Counted from the first letter of the stretch, positions 14,209-23,081 are shown. The stretch is 41,013 nt of DNA from an uncultured Bacteroidota bacterium (GCA_903944895.1 CAJATL010000149.1:1-41013), one strand, 5' to 3'. A program made the numbers and translations. The notes: generated by a model from the sequence alone, not told the origin.

Positions 14209-16788
14209 ATGAAACATTTAACTTCGGTACAATTTTTCAACATAAGAAAGCATCTCATCCTGTGTTTTCTGCTTTTGGTGGCTTTTGGTGGCTTTTCACA
14301 GGTTTTAGAGCCGGTTAAATGGTCGTTTAAAAGTGAAATGACCGGAAAAGATGAAGCAACGCTGTTCTTCAAAGCCACGGTTGACCCGGGATGGCATCTG
14401 TATTCACAATTTATGGAAGATGGCGGGCCTGTTAAAACAGCCTTTATTTTTCATAATCTTAACGGCTTTTCATTTAATGGTGAAAATGTTAAAATCGAAA
14501 AAGTTGAAGCTTATGAAGGGCCTGATACCGTAAATTACAGTGTATCCTTTATTGAACCCAAGCCTGAAACCGAGCGCGACCCAAACTTCAACAACATGCT
14601 GGTGAAGTATTTCAGCCACAATACAGAGTTTTCCCAAAAAATAAAGCTAAACACCGATAAACCGCTAAAAATTACCGGCTACATTTATTACATGTGTTGC
14701 GATAACGAAAAATGCCTTCCGCCTGCAGAAGTTGAATTTTCGTTTAATTTTAATGCTGCTCAGGGTAGTTCGTCACAGGTATTTGAGCCTGTAAAGTGGT
14801 CGTTTAAAAGTGAAATGACCGGTAAGGACGAAGCAAGCTTAATCTTTAGTGCCGCCATCGACAAAGGCTGGCATCTTTATTCCCAAAACACACCGGATGG
14901 AGGTCCAGCCGGGGGACCACGAAAAACATCTATTATTTTTCACAATCTAAAAGGCTTTTCGTTTGCAGATGAAAAAGTAAAAATCGAGGAGGTTAAAGAT
15001 TATGTCGAAGCGGGTTCGACAAGCTACAGGGTAACTTTTAATGAACCCGACCCCGAATCGGAGCGCGAGCCCCTTTTTGATAATTTATTGGTTAAGTATT
15101 TTAGTAATCAAGCTCAGTTTACACAAAAAATTATCCTAAACGATGATCAACCGTTAAAGATCAGTGGAATTGTAGAATTTATGGCCTGTAACAACGGAAT
15201 ATGCACTCCCCCGACTGAGGTTGATTTTTCATTCGAATTTAATCAACCAGCGGCTTCCGGAAATGTTCAGGAAGTAAAAACCGACAGCGGGACCGCTTCA
15301 ACCGCTACTGACTATTCGGGTTTATGGTCATTGTTTTTTATTGCTTTCCTTGGAGGCTTGCTTGCCATTGTTACTCCTTGTGTATTCCCGATGATCCCGA
15401 TGACGGTGACCTTTTTTATGCATAACAGCGAAAACAAAGCCAAGGCAAAATTCCAGGCCCTGGTTTACGGCTTTTCGATTATTGCCATTTACACCGTTAT
15501 CGGAACTGTAGTAGCGCTTACTTTGGGCGTAAATTTTGCTAACTGGCTCAGCACCCATTGGTTGCCAAATGTGTTGTTCTTTTTAATTTTTGTTGTTTTC
15601 GCCGCTTCTTTCCTCGGGATGTTCGAAATTACCTTGCCAAGCTGGATGATTAATAAAACTGATCAACAAGCAGACAAGGGCGGTTTCTCAGGTTCATTTT
15701 TCATGGCTTTTACGCTGGTTTTGGTTTCCTTTTCATGCACTGGTCCAATCGTAGGTGCAATCCTGGTAAAATCGGCTGGCGGACAGGTTTTGGAGCCAAT
15801 CATCGGGATGCTTGGTTTTTCGCTGGCTTTTGCACTGCCATTTACGCTTTTTGCCTTTTTTCCATCATGGTTGAGTAACCTGCCAAAATCAGGCGGCTGG
15901 CTGAATTCGGTTAAAGTTGTTTTAGGTTTCCTTGAATTGGCGTTAGGATTAAAATTCCTCAGTATTGCCGACCAAACCTATCATTGGGGCATACTCGACC
16001 GCGAAATTTACCTGGCGTTCTGGATCGTAATTTTTGCCCTGATGGGTTTTTACCTCCTGGGAAAATTAAAATTATCGCACGACAGCGACCTTCCATACCT
16101 CGGTGTACCTCGGGCAATTCTGGCCATCATCGTTTTTTCATTTGTCGTTTACATGATTCCCGGAATGTTTGGCGCTCCTTTAAAAGCTTTGTCAGGCTAT
16201 CTGCCACCACAACAATCTCATGACTTTGATCTTAATGCTATTGTGCGTGATAATATTAAAATGGCTTCTTTTATGGGATCGAGCGGGAAAAGCGAGCGTA
16301 TCGAACTTTGTGAAAAAGCTAAATACAGCGATTATCTGCACCTGCCTCATGGTTTAGAAGGCTATTTTGACTACGAACAGGGCTTAGCCTGCGCAAAAGC
16401 ATTAAATAAGCCTGTTTTTATTGATTTTACAGGCCATGGCTGCGTAAACTGCCGCGAAATGGAAGCCAACGTATGGGCGGATCCGAAAGTCCTGAAAAAA
16501 CTGCAAAACGATTTTGTAATCATTGCTTTGTACGTTGATGACAAAACCGCCTTGCCTGAGTCGGAGTGGATTCAGTCGAAGCATGATGGCAAAATGAAAA
16601 AGACTTTGGGTAAGAAGTTTGCTGATCTGCAGATCACAAGATTTAACGTAAACGCACAACCTTACTACGTTTTGCTGGATTCAAACGGTGATTTGCTGGT
16701 TCAGCCAAAATCGTACGATCTAAATGTAGACAAATTTGTCGATTTCCTCGATGCCGGTATTGCTGAATTCAACAAAAAACAGAAATAA
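14209..16788 (+). CDS. dsbD: Thiol:disulfide interchange protein DsbD with duplicated N-terminal domain
   Basis: Transfers reducing electrons from cytoplasmic thioredoxin across the inner membrane to periplasmic partners; 859 residues, well above the usual 550-700. After a signal peptide there are two tandem nDsbD-like domains, residues about 31-184 and 190-346, both starting EPVKWSFKSEMTGKDEA and each with a CxxxxC pair (MCCDNEKCLPP; MACNNGICTPP). Then comes the CcdA-like membrane domain (about 370-650) with Cys391 in TPCVFPMIPM and Cys510 in SFSCTGPIVG, and a C-terminal thioredoxin domain with C745-V-N-C748 in GHGCVNCREM. All three redox pairs are intact. It is followed by a strong terminator. 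Confidence 0.93.
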   Translation: MKHLTSVQFFNIRKHLILCFLLLVAFGGFSQVLEPVKWSFKSEMTGKDEATLFFKATVDPGWHLYSQFMEDGGPVKTAFIFHNLNGFSFNGENVKIEKVEAYEGPDTVNYSVSFIEPKPETERDPNFNNMLVKYFSHNTEFSQKIKLNTDKPLKITGYIYYMCCDNEKCLPPAEVEFSFNFNAAQGSSSQVFEPVKWSFKSEMTGKDEASLIFSAAIDKGWHLYSQNTPDGGPAGGPRKTSIIFHNLKGFSFADEKVKIEEVKDYVEAGSTSYRVTFNEPDPESEREPLFDNLLVKYFSNQAQFTQKIILNDDQPLKISGIVEFMACNNGICTPPTEVDFSFEFNQPAASGNVQEVKTDSGTASTATDYSGLWSLFFIAFLGGLLAIVTPCVFPMIPMTVTFFMHNSENKAKAKFQALVYGFSIIAIYTVIGTVVALTLGVNFANWLSTHWLPNVLFFLIFVVFAASFLGMFEITLPSWMINKTDQQADKGGFSGSFFMAFTLVLVSFSCTGPIVGAILVKSAGGQVLEPIIGMLGFSLAFALPFTLFAFFPSWLSNLPKSGGWLNSVKVVLGFLELALGLKFLSIADQTYHWGILDREIYLAFWIVIFALMGFYLLGKLKLSHDSDLPYLGVPRAILAIIVFSFVVYMIPGMFGAPLKALSGYLPPQQSHDFDLNAIVRDNIKMASFMGSSGKSERIELCEKAKYSDYLHLPHGLEGYFDYEQGLACAKALNKPVFIDFTGHGCVNCREMEANVWADPKVLKKLQNDFVIIALYVDDKTALPESEWIQSKHDGKMKKTLGKKFADLQITRFNVNAQPYYVLLDSNGDLLVQPKSYDLNVDKFVDFLDAGIAEFNKKQK

Positions 16789-16814
16789 CCAATAAAAGCT
16801 ATAATGAAAAGCAG

Positions 16815-16852
16815 AAATCCCCGGATGGCAAACCATCCGGGGATTTTTTTTC
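16815..16852 (+). terminator. dsbD terminator
   Basis: A 14-bp perfect stem (16815-16828 with 16833-16846; AAATCCCCGGATGG) with a CAAA tetraloop and a following T-run, 26 bp after the dsbD stop. Confidence 0.92.
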
Positions 16853-16870
16853 TGTTTTTCGGCTTTATTC

Positions 16871-17341
16871 CTATAATCCGTTAAGCAAATCATTCTGGTG
16901 TTTTTTGATGATTCTGTTGCGTTCATCGAGCAAAATATTGAGTTCATCTACGCTCAGTCCTGGCTTTTTGAGCATCATATCAATTGTCTCGATATCGTCA
17001 GTCAGTGATTTCGTAACTCCGCTTTTTGTAAATGTCTCTGTGATCGGAATATTTGTTAGTCTGTTTTGTTCAAATTCGTTGAGATCCTCTCCAAGTTCAC
17101 CCTTTAATTGCTCAATAAATTCGTGAAGCATTTTCTGAAAAGGCAGCCCCATCTGGCTTAACATTTCCCGGGGGATACTGTTTTTTACCATTTCATAATT
17201 ATTGATAATAAAATCGAGGTTTTGCGTAAAGGCCTTGTCGAGATGTGCAAATTGCTCATTTTGCTTGTCTGACCGTATTTTCTTAAAAATCCGTATTAAT
17301 TGTTCAAGGTCTTTTTCGAAAGAGTCGTTCGGTTCACTCAT
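16871..17341 (-). CDS. Uncharacterised acidic helical protein
   Basis: A 156-residue soluble protein without signal peptide or membrane segment. It is predicted by composition to be almost wholly alpha-helical and acidic (runs such as GELGEDLNEFEQNRL), with no cysteine. I recognise no family. It is convergent with dsbD and 275 bp downstream of the M20 dipeptidase start-to-stop direction, i.e. the next minus-strand gene after the peptidase, but a terminator separates the two, so it probably has its own promoter. Confidence 0.65.
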   Translation of the reverse strand: MSEPNDSFEKDLEQLIRIFKKIRSDKQNEQFAHLDKAFTQNLDFIINNYEMVKNSIPREMLSQMGLPFQKMLHEFIEQLKGELGEDLNEFEQNRLTNIPITETFTKSGVTKSLTDDIETIDMMLKKPGLSVDELNILLDERNRIIKKHQNDLLNGL

Positions 17342-17551
17342 AATTTCTGTTGCTTAATTTCAGGATAAAAATTTATCCCCATCATCAAATTTATTTAAAA
17401 AAAAGGATAACGTTCAAATTTCCGGCCAATTGTAAAATTTCTGATTTTGTCATCATCAAATCCTGTTTTAAAAAATGATCATTTTTGATACGTTTTCATT
17501 GTCCCAGGTTTTCAGGATATCATCTGTTTGCCATGAATGAAAAGGTTTCAT

Positions 17552-17584
17552 AAAAAAACTGCCCCAAATTTATCAGGGCAGTTT
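17552..17584 (-). terminator. Terminator of the M20 peptidase gene
   Basis: Minus strand: AAACTGCCC (17584-17576) pairs with GGGCAGTTT (17564-17556), then a T-run of seven. It is 32 bp after the peptidase stop. Confidence 0.85.
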
Positions 17585-17615
17585 CGCTAAGATGTATCTT
17601 TTTATCCGCCTGACA

Positions 17616-18986
17616 TTATGCCATCATTTCGGTGTAATATTTATAAAAGTATGGGATGGTTTCGATGCCTTTGTAAAAATTAAATAACGGGAAATTCTCG
17701 TTGGGCGAATGTATGGCGTCGGATTCGAGACCAAAACCCATCAAAATGGACTTAATGCCCAGGATTTTCTCAAAGGTCGAAATAATCGGGATGCTGCCAC
17801 CACTGCGCACAGGTACCGGTTTTTTGCCAAAAGTTTCGGTGTAAGCTTTTTCGGCTGCCATGTAAGCCGTCATGTCGGTTGGCGAAACGTATGCATGTCC
17901 GCCGTGTAATTCGGTAACTTTTACCTGAACATACGGAGGAGTAATATTCTGGAAATGTTTGGTAAAAAGTTCCGCAATTTTATGGTAATCCTGGTTAGGG
18001 ACAAGGCGCATCGAGATTTTTGCACTGGCTTTTGAAGGAATCACGGTTTTTGAACCTTCCTCGGTGTAGCCGCCCCAGATGCCGTTTACATCCAGCGTTG
18101 GCCTGATTCCGGTACGTTCCATGGTCGAATAGCCGTTTTCACCCAGCACTTCATTGATGCCAATGGATTTTTTGTAGTTGTCGAGATTAAAAGGCGCTTT
18201 GGACATTTCTTTGCGTTCGGCTTCCGAAATAATAATTACATCGTCATAAAAGCCAGGGATGGTAACTTTGTTGTTTTCGTCATGAAGCGAAGCAATTAAT
18301 TTTGCGATCACATTTGCAGGATTGGCAACCGCACCGCCAAAAAGCCCTGAATGTAAATCGCGGTTGGGGCCGGTAACTTCAATTTCCATATAAGCCAGAC
18401 CACGCAATCCTGAAGTAATCGAAGGAACATCCGGTGCAATCATGCCGGTATCCGAAACCAGGATAATATCAGCCTTGAGCATTTCTTTGTAGGTTTCGCA
18501 AAATTTTGCCAGACTTGGCGAGCCAATTTCTTCTTCACCCTCGATCATGAATTTAACATTACAAGGCAGGGTGTTGGTTTTTACCATTAACTCGAAAGCT
18601 TTGGCGTGCATAAAACTTTGCCCTTTGTCGTCATCGGCGCCACGGGCAAATATTTTTCCATCACGAACTTCGGGTTCAAAAGGCTGCGAAATCCATAAAT
18701 TCAGCGGATCAACTGGCATTACATCATAATGAGCATAAACCAGCACGGTCGGCTTTGTCGGGTCGATTAATTTTTCACCATAAACCACCGGATTTCCATC
18801 GGTAGCTATCACTTCAGCTTTATCAGCGCCAGCGGATAAAATAATTTTCTTCCACTGTTCGGCTGCTGCTAAAAGGTCGGCTTTATGCTCAGTTTTTGAG
18901 CTAATTGAAGGAATTCTGATTAGTTCGAATAATTCTGACAGAAAACGGTCTTTGTTTTCTTCGATGTAGTTTTTAACGTATTGCAT
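17616..18986 (-). CDS. M20-family metallodipeptidase (CNDP-like)
   Basis: A cytoplasmic di-zinc dipeptidase; 456 residues, typical of carnosinase/CNDP-type M20 enzymes. Metal and catalytic segments are visible in order: YAHYDVMPVDP (first His, D88 catalytic), RGADDDKGQ (bridging Asp), IEGEEEIGSP (catalytic Glu and ligand), LVSDTG, the dimerisation (lid) domain with RDLHSGLFGGAV, and the C-terminal ligand DAIHSPNE. RSGGSIPIIS is also family-typical. It likely degrades dipeptides; exact substrate cannot be read from sequence. Single gene with its own terminator. Confidence 0.92.
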   Translation of the reverse strand: MQYVKNYIEENKDRFLSELFELIRIPSISSKTEHKADLLAAAEQWKKIILSAGADKAEVIATDGNPVVYGEKLIDPTKPTVLVYAHYDVMPVDPLNLWISQPFEPEVRDGKIFARGADDDKGQSFMHAKAFELMVKTNTLPCNVKFMIEGEEEIGSPSLAKFCETYKEMLKADIILVSDTGMIAPDVPSITSGLRGLAYMEIEVTGPNRDLHSGLFGGAVANPANVIAKLIASLHDENNKVTIPGFYDDVIIISEAERKEMSKAPFNLDNYKKSIGINEVLGENGYSTMERTGIRPTLDVNGIWGGYTEEGSKTVIPSKASAKISMRLVPNQDYHKIAELFTKHFQNITPPYVQVKVTELHGGHAYVSPTDMTAYMAAEKAYTETFGKKPVPVRSGGSIPIISTFEKILGIKSILMGFGLESDAIHSPNENFPLFNFYKGIETIPYFYKYYTEMMA

Positions 18987-19059
18987 GTTAATTATTTAAA
19001 GTTTGAAAATCAGTTCTATTGCAGGAAAAATCTTTACTGAAAGTCCTTAACAAAAAGGC

Positions 19060-19067
19060 TAATTTTG
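19060..19067 (+). promoter_or_regulatory. -7 element upstream of gap
   Basis: TAATTTTG matches TAnnTTTG, 47 bp before the chosen ATG. A -33 element is not clear. Its position inside the longer open frame (from 19019) argues against an upstream start. Confidence 0.5.
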
Positions 19068-19114
19068 GCAAATCAAATTCTGGCTGCAAATTTATAAAAA
19101 ACAGCGAAATAATT

Positions 19115-20125
19115 ATGACAAAAATCAGGGTAGCAATAAATGGTTTTGGAAGAATCGGCAGAATTACTTGCCGTCAGATGCTTAAAAATGCCAATATGGA
19201 ATTGGTGGCAATCAACGATTTGGCGGATACACACACGCTGGCACATCTTTTAAAATACGATTCGGTACATCGCCATTTTCCCGGAGAAGTTACCCATGAT
19301 CAGGATAATCTGTTTATTAATGGAAGAAAAATAAAGGTGTTTTCCCGGGAAAATCCTGAAGATTTGCCCTGGAATGATTTAGCTGTTGATGTTGTGATCG
19401 AATCGACCGGAAAATTTATAACCCGCGCTGATGCCGGAAAACATCTGATAGCCGGAGCTAAAAAAGTGATCATTTCGGCACCCGCAAAAGGCGAAACCAA
19501 CGACGTAAAATACATTGTTTTGGGTGTAAACGACCATTTAATCGATCGCAACGACAGGATTATTTCAAACGCATCGTGCACCACCAACAATGTTGCGCCC
19601 CTCATCATGATTCTGGATGAATGCTGGGGTATCGAAAAAGGCTTCATCACCACGGTTCATTCGTACACCAGGGATCAAAACCTGCTTGATGCGCCGCACC
19701 ATGACCTTCGCCGCGGGCGGGCAGCGGCTTATTCAATCGTGCCGACGACAACCGGAGCAGCCAAAGCGGCAACTAAAATTTTCCCACATTTAAAAAACAA
19801 TCTTGGCGGCGCCGGCATCCGCGTCCCGGTTCCGGATGGCTCACTCACCGACCTCACCTGCACGTTGAGGCATTGCACGAGCATCGAAGAAATCAACCTA
19901 AAGTTTAAAGAAGCTGCCGAAGGAAGATTAAAAGGAATTCTGGAATACACCGAAGACCCGATTGTGAGTGTGGATGTGATTGGAAATACCCATTCGGCTA
20001 TCTTTGATGCGGGGCTTACTGCTGTGCTGGGCGATAAACATAAACTGGTGAAAATCGTTGCCTGGTACGACAACGAAATGGGTTATTCGACAAGGCTTGT
20101 TGAGTTGATTGAGAAATTTGCCTGA
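19115..20125 (+). CDS. gap: Glyceraldehyde-3-phosphate dehydrogenase, type I
   Basis: Glycolytic/gluconeogenic oxidation of glyceraldehyde 3-phosphate with NAD; 336 residues. The Rossmann start is KIRVAINGFGRIGR, the catalytic cysteine lies in ISNASCTTNNVAP, the catalytic His in HSYTRDQ, and WYDNEMGYSTRLVEL is at the C-terminus. The frame extends to a possible start at 19019, but the 32 extra residues are not part of the family and a -7 promoter element lies within them, so the ATG at 19115 is chosen. HDLRRGRAAAYSIVPTTTGAAKA is standard for the family. Confidence 0.96.
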   Translation: MTKIRVAINGFGRIGRITCRQMLKNANMELVAINDLADTHTLAHLLKYDSVHRHFPGEVTHDQDNLFINGRKIKVFSRENPEDLPWNDLAVDVVIESTGKFITRADAGKHLIAGAKKVIISAPAKGETNDVKYIVLGVNDHLIDRNDRIISNASCTTNNVAPLIMILDECWGIEKGFITTVHSYTRDQNLLDAPHHDLRRGRAAAYSIVPTTTGAAKAATKIFPHLKNNLGGAGIRVPVPDGSLTDLTCTLRHCTSIEEINLKFKEAAEGRLKGILEYTEDPIVSVDVIGNTHSAIFDAGLTAVLGDKHKLVKIVAWYDNEMGYSTRLVELIEKFA

Positions 20126-20150
20126 ATATTTTCATGTGATTTCGGATTTC

Positions 20151-20198
20151 ACTAATTAGTAATTAGTAATATTTGCCGTTTTTACTAATTAGTAATTA
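20151..20198. repeat. Paired ACTAATTAGT palindromes
   Basis: ACTAATTAGT occurs at 20151-20160 and 20184-20193, each extended by TAATTA, giving TAATTAGTAATTAGTAA and TTACTAATTAGTAATTA blocks 33 bp apart. They lie between the convergent gap and nucleotidyltransferase genes. The role is unknown. Confidence 0.6.
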
Positions 20199-20216
20199 AA
20201 GATATTCAGAAAACCA

Positions 20217-20843
20217 TCATCTCAGGTAATCGCTCACTGCCCGCTGAATACCCTTTTTTACACCTGCCCAGGTTTGCTTTTTAAAACTTACAGGAGCATC
20301 ACTTTCTTCAGCATCAACAAAATAAGTTATCGCGTGTGGAATGCTGATTGCCAGCATTTGACCCGGGTATTTCAGTTTATGCCATTTAATGATCTGATCA
20401 AGCGAATAATGCTTCAATAATTCATACAAATCCCAGAAATCTTTTTTCTTTCCCCTCCCCAGAATGGCCTGAATTTTCATGGCGGCAATATCGGCAATAC
20501 TATAAATCCTGATCGAATCTTCTGTTTCGATTGGTGCAATTGGCAAATGAGGAAAATGCACAATATCAATTTTGATTTCATCAATGAAACAAAAAACACC
20601 AAACCCGGTTTGCTGCTGTTTGTAAAAAAAACGCTCCCGAAAGGCAAATTCAAGCATTGCAACTATTTGAGGCTGATCAAACTTTTCGTGGTAAAATAAG
20701 TCGAGATCAACCGAATTTCGGTGTCCATAACGCAGTGCCAGGGCAGTTCCTCCGACCAGTGAAAAGTTATTGAGTGCCGGCAAAGTCATTAATTCCTTTA
20801 ATAAGGAAAGAGTTCCGGGTTCAATTGCCTCAGTATGTAGCAT
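20217..20843 (-). CDS. AbiEii/MNT-family nucleotidyltransferase (toxin-like)
   Basis: A 208-residue soluble protein with the AbiEii signature LVGGTALALRYGHRNSVDLDLF: the GG-T motif followed by DxD in S-x-D-L-D-L-F, and the Lys-containing MKIQAILGRGKKKDFWDLYELL helix typical of this family. AbiEii members are toxins of type IV toxin-antitoxin/abortive infection systems that add nucleotides to RNA. The start overlaps the end of the DUF6922 gene by 46 bp, so the two are translationally coupled. It is the last gene of the TlpA-LpxH-DUF6922 operon. Toxin activity is inferred from family. Confidence 0.85.
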   Translation of the reverse strand: MLHTEAIEPGTLSLLKELMTLPALNNFSLVGGTALALRYGHRNSVDLDLFYHEKFDQPQIVAMLEFAFRERFFYKQQQTGFGVFCFIDEIKIDIVHFPHLPIAPIETEDSIRIYSIADIAAMKIQAILGRGKKKDFWDLYELLKHYSLDQIIKWHKLKYPGQMLAISIPHAITYFVDAEESDAPVSFKKQTWAGVKKGIQRAVSDYLR

Positions 20844-21100
20844 CTGAATTCATTTAATGGTTTATCAATTACCGCACTCGCAAAATGAATAGTGTGAAGC
20901 GGTAAAAACTTCGCGTTTAGCAAAGCCTCAGTCACTTTTTCGTCGCCGTAATAGCGACGGCACTGGCGGATATCCTCCACATCGCCGCGTTCAAAAACCC
21001 GCTCAATTACAAAATTGGCTTTTGCATCGTAATCAATTTTCTCAAAATCCACATCCCAGAAAATGCGTTTTTCAAATATGGGTTTCTTTTTCTTTTCCAT
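20798..21100 (-). CDS. DUF6922-like protein, putative partner/antitoxin of the AbiEii protein
   Basis: A 100-residue protein starting MEKKKKPIFEKRIFWDVDFEKIDYD and containing FVIERVFERGDVEDIRQCRRYYG, which matches what I know of DUF6922, a family usually found directly upstream of AbiEii-type nucleotidyltransferases in Bacteroidota. It should recognise DNA or the toxin and serve as antitoxin; this is inferred from gene pairing. It lies 9 bp after lpxH and overlaps the next gene by 46 bp. Confidence 0.8.
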   Translation of the reverse strand: MEKKKKPIFEKRIFWDVDFEKIDYDAKANFVIERVFERGDVEDIRQCRRYYGDEKVTEALLNAKFLPLHTIHFASAVIDKPLNEFRCYILRQLNPELFPY

Positions 21101-21109
21101 GATAAAAAT

Positions 21110-21898
21110 CTATTGAGGTGTGTCTTTATCAAAGGTTTCAAAATGCTTCAGCTCAAACTTTTCGCCATCAAAAACACCGTAGGTAAAATGCGTAATCCAG
21201 TCGCCAAGCTGAATATAGAAGCTGTTTTGGTTTAATTTTTCGATGTGTGCAACGTGCCAGTGTCCAAAAATAAAGTAGTTGATGGTCTTATCTTTTTCAA
21301 GATAATCTTTGCAAAAAAGCCCTAATCGTGAGTTGGCAAAGTCAATGTCGGGGTTTTCCTCTTTTTCGCGGGTTTCGCGGGCAATGTTGGCATAGCGGCT
21401 TTTGCGCGACCAATAAAGCCCGAGCCTGGTTCCAAAATCGGGATGAAGCCAGTTAAAGAGAAAGCGGTTAATTTTCCGTTCAAAAACCCATTTTATAAAT
21501 TTATAGCCATGGTCGCCCGACCCAAGTCCGTCGCCATGTCCCAGGAAAAAACGTTTTCCGCCAAACTCACGGATTACAGGCTCACGGTAGAGTTTCATGC
21601 CGATTTCCTTATCGAGATAATCGAAAGCCCACATGTCGTGGTTGCCTCTGAAAAAATGAACCGGAATACCCGAATCGGTGATTTCGGCGAGTTTTCCGAG
21701 CAGGCGGGAATAGCCTTTCGGGACTACGGTTTTATATTCGAACCAAAAGTCGAAAAGATCGCCCATCAAAAATATTTCTTCAGCATCTTTTCGCGCCTCC
21801 TCAAGCCAGTTGATGAGCCGCTTTTCGCGAATCAGGCTGCTTTCCCTGTCGGGGATGCCAAAATGAAAATCGGAAGCAAAGTATATTTTTTTCTTCAC
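21110..21898 (-). CDS. lpxH: UDP-2,3-diacylglucosamine diphosphatase (LpxH-type)
   Basis: Hydrolyses UDP-2,3-diacylglucosamine to lipid X in lipid A synthesis at the inner face of the inner membrane; 262 residues. Calcineurin-like metallophosphatase motifs are present in order: FASDFHFG, GDLFDFWFEY, FRGNHDMW, GHGDGLGSGD and FGHWHVAHIEKL. The start is 4 bp after the TlpA-like gene, so both are on one transcript. Confidence 0.92.
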   Translation of the reverse strand: MKKKIYFASDFHFGIPDRESSLIREKRLINWLEEARKDAEEIFLMGDLFDFWFEYKTVVPKGYSRLLGKLAEITDSGIPVHFFRGNHDMWAFDYLDKEIGMKLYREPVIREFGGKRFFLGHGDGLGSGDHGYKFIKWVFERKINRFLFNWLHPDFGTRLGLYWSRKSRYANIARETREKEENPDIDFANSRLGLFCKDYLEKDKTINYFIFGHWHVAHIEKLNQNSFYIQLGDWITHFTYGVFDGEKFELKHFETFDKDTPQ

Positions 21899-21902
21899 GC
21901 TG

Positions 21903-23081
21903 TTAATCCAGTTTTTCTTTTAAAATTGCCCTGAGTTGAGCGACGGTAAAACCCTTCGCCAGAATTTTCCCATCTTTATCAACGAGGTAAAAATAGGGCA
22001 AATTTTCGGGAAGGTTATAAAGTTTTCGCACCGCCGAATTTATCCCGGCAAGGTCGGAAACATTTGGCCATTGGAGTTTGTCGATTTCGACGCTTTTTTT
22101 CCAGATGTCAGGGTTTGTGTCGAACGACACTCCGAAAATCTCAAAACCCCTCGAATGATATTTCTGATAAATCTCCTTTAGCTGGATATTTGCGGCCCTG
22201 CATGGTGGCGACCAGGAAGCCCAGAAATTTAAAAGCACCATTTTTCCTTTTAAGGAAGCCGATGAAACCGTTTGGCCTGAAACATCCCGCAAATTAAGCA
22301 CAGGAGCGGGATTTCCCGGAGCAAGCAAAGCTTCAGATTTTGCCTGTTCAGTTTTTTCGTTGGTGATCTTTAAAACCCTTTCATGATGTTTTGCCACATG
22401 GCTGTTTGTTGGATATTTTGCAAATAAGTTGCTGTCAATCTTAACAAAAAGATCGAAGTTTTCGGTTTCATCAAGCAGGATTTTGTTGGCGAAACGCTGA
22501 TTTAACAATAGCAAGGAGGCAATGGAGCCAGGGTTTTCGGAAAGCAAATTCCGTAAAAAAAGTTGTTGATTATTAAAAAGCTGATAAAACGAAGAATCGA
22601 TCTGTTGTTTGATCTGATAAAAATTATCCGCTCCCTGGCTTGCCACAAAAATTTGGCTCAATGAATCAAGTTTTTGTTGATTGGCGGCGGTTTTGGTAAA
22701 ATATTCGTGGAGCAATTCTGAACCGGAAGTTCCTGAAATGCGGTATTCCGATGGAAATATGGAAGCATCAGCGAGGATTTCATTTTTTTCGCCCTTGCCC
22801 AAGTTTAGCGTGATAAATTTCCCATTTTCAAGTTTGAGAAGATAAAACCCTGTTTCACCAGGAAGACGAATAAATGTAAAAGTTCCATCTGCGCCTGAAA
22901 CAGCCGAATCTACCATGCTTAGCTGGTTTACTGTTAATTCTTCAAGATAAATTTTTTGTCCTTCGGCACCGTTAATTTTTCCTTCAATTGAAAAGTTGTC
23001 AGGATTTTCGCGCCGGAAACAAGCCGAAAAAGCCAGGAAAAGAATGAAAAGTATAAAAATGTGATGTCTGTTGATTTTCAT
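21903..23081 (-). CDS. TlpA/ResA-like lipoprotein with DUF4369-type N-domain and a CxxC lacking the first Cys
   Basis: A 392-residue exported protein. A lipobox-like FLAFSAC (lipidated C21) follows the signal peptide. Residues about 28-110 resemble the DUF4369 beta domain found before Bacteroidota thioredoxins; 120-245 is helical. Residues about 255-392 are a thioredoxin-fold AhpC/TSA/TlpA domain (LLNFWASWSPPCRAANIQL). The usual WCxxC is WSPPC: Ser291 (codon TCG) and Cys294, so the N-terminal nucleophile is missing and simple disulfide reduction is unlikely. First gene of the operon; preceded at 23121-23169 by two palindromes. Confidence 0.88.
   Translation of the reverse strand: MKINRHHIFILFILFLAFSACFRRENPDNFSIEGKINGAEGQKIYLEELTVNQLSMVDSAVSGADGTFTFIRLPGETGFYLLKLENGKFITLNLGKGEKNEILADASIFPSEYRISGTSGSELLHEYFTKTAANQQKLDSLSQIFVASQGADNFYQIKQQIDSSFYQLFNNQQLFLRNLLSENPGSIASLLLLNQRFANKILLDETENFDLFVKIDSNLFAKYPTNSHVAKHHERVLKITNEKTEQAKSEALLAPGNPAPVLNLRDVSGQTVSSASLKGKMVLLNFWASWSPPCRAANIQLKEIYQKYHSRGFEIFGVSFDTNPDIWKKSVEIDKLQWPNVSDLAGINSAVRKLYNLPENLPYFYLVDKDGKILAKGFTVAQLRAILKEKLD

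Noticed and set aside
19019-19114. Upstream extension of gap
   Set aside because: The family starts at KIRVAINGFG; a -7 promoter element lies within the extension.
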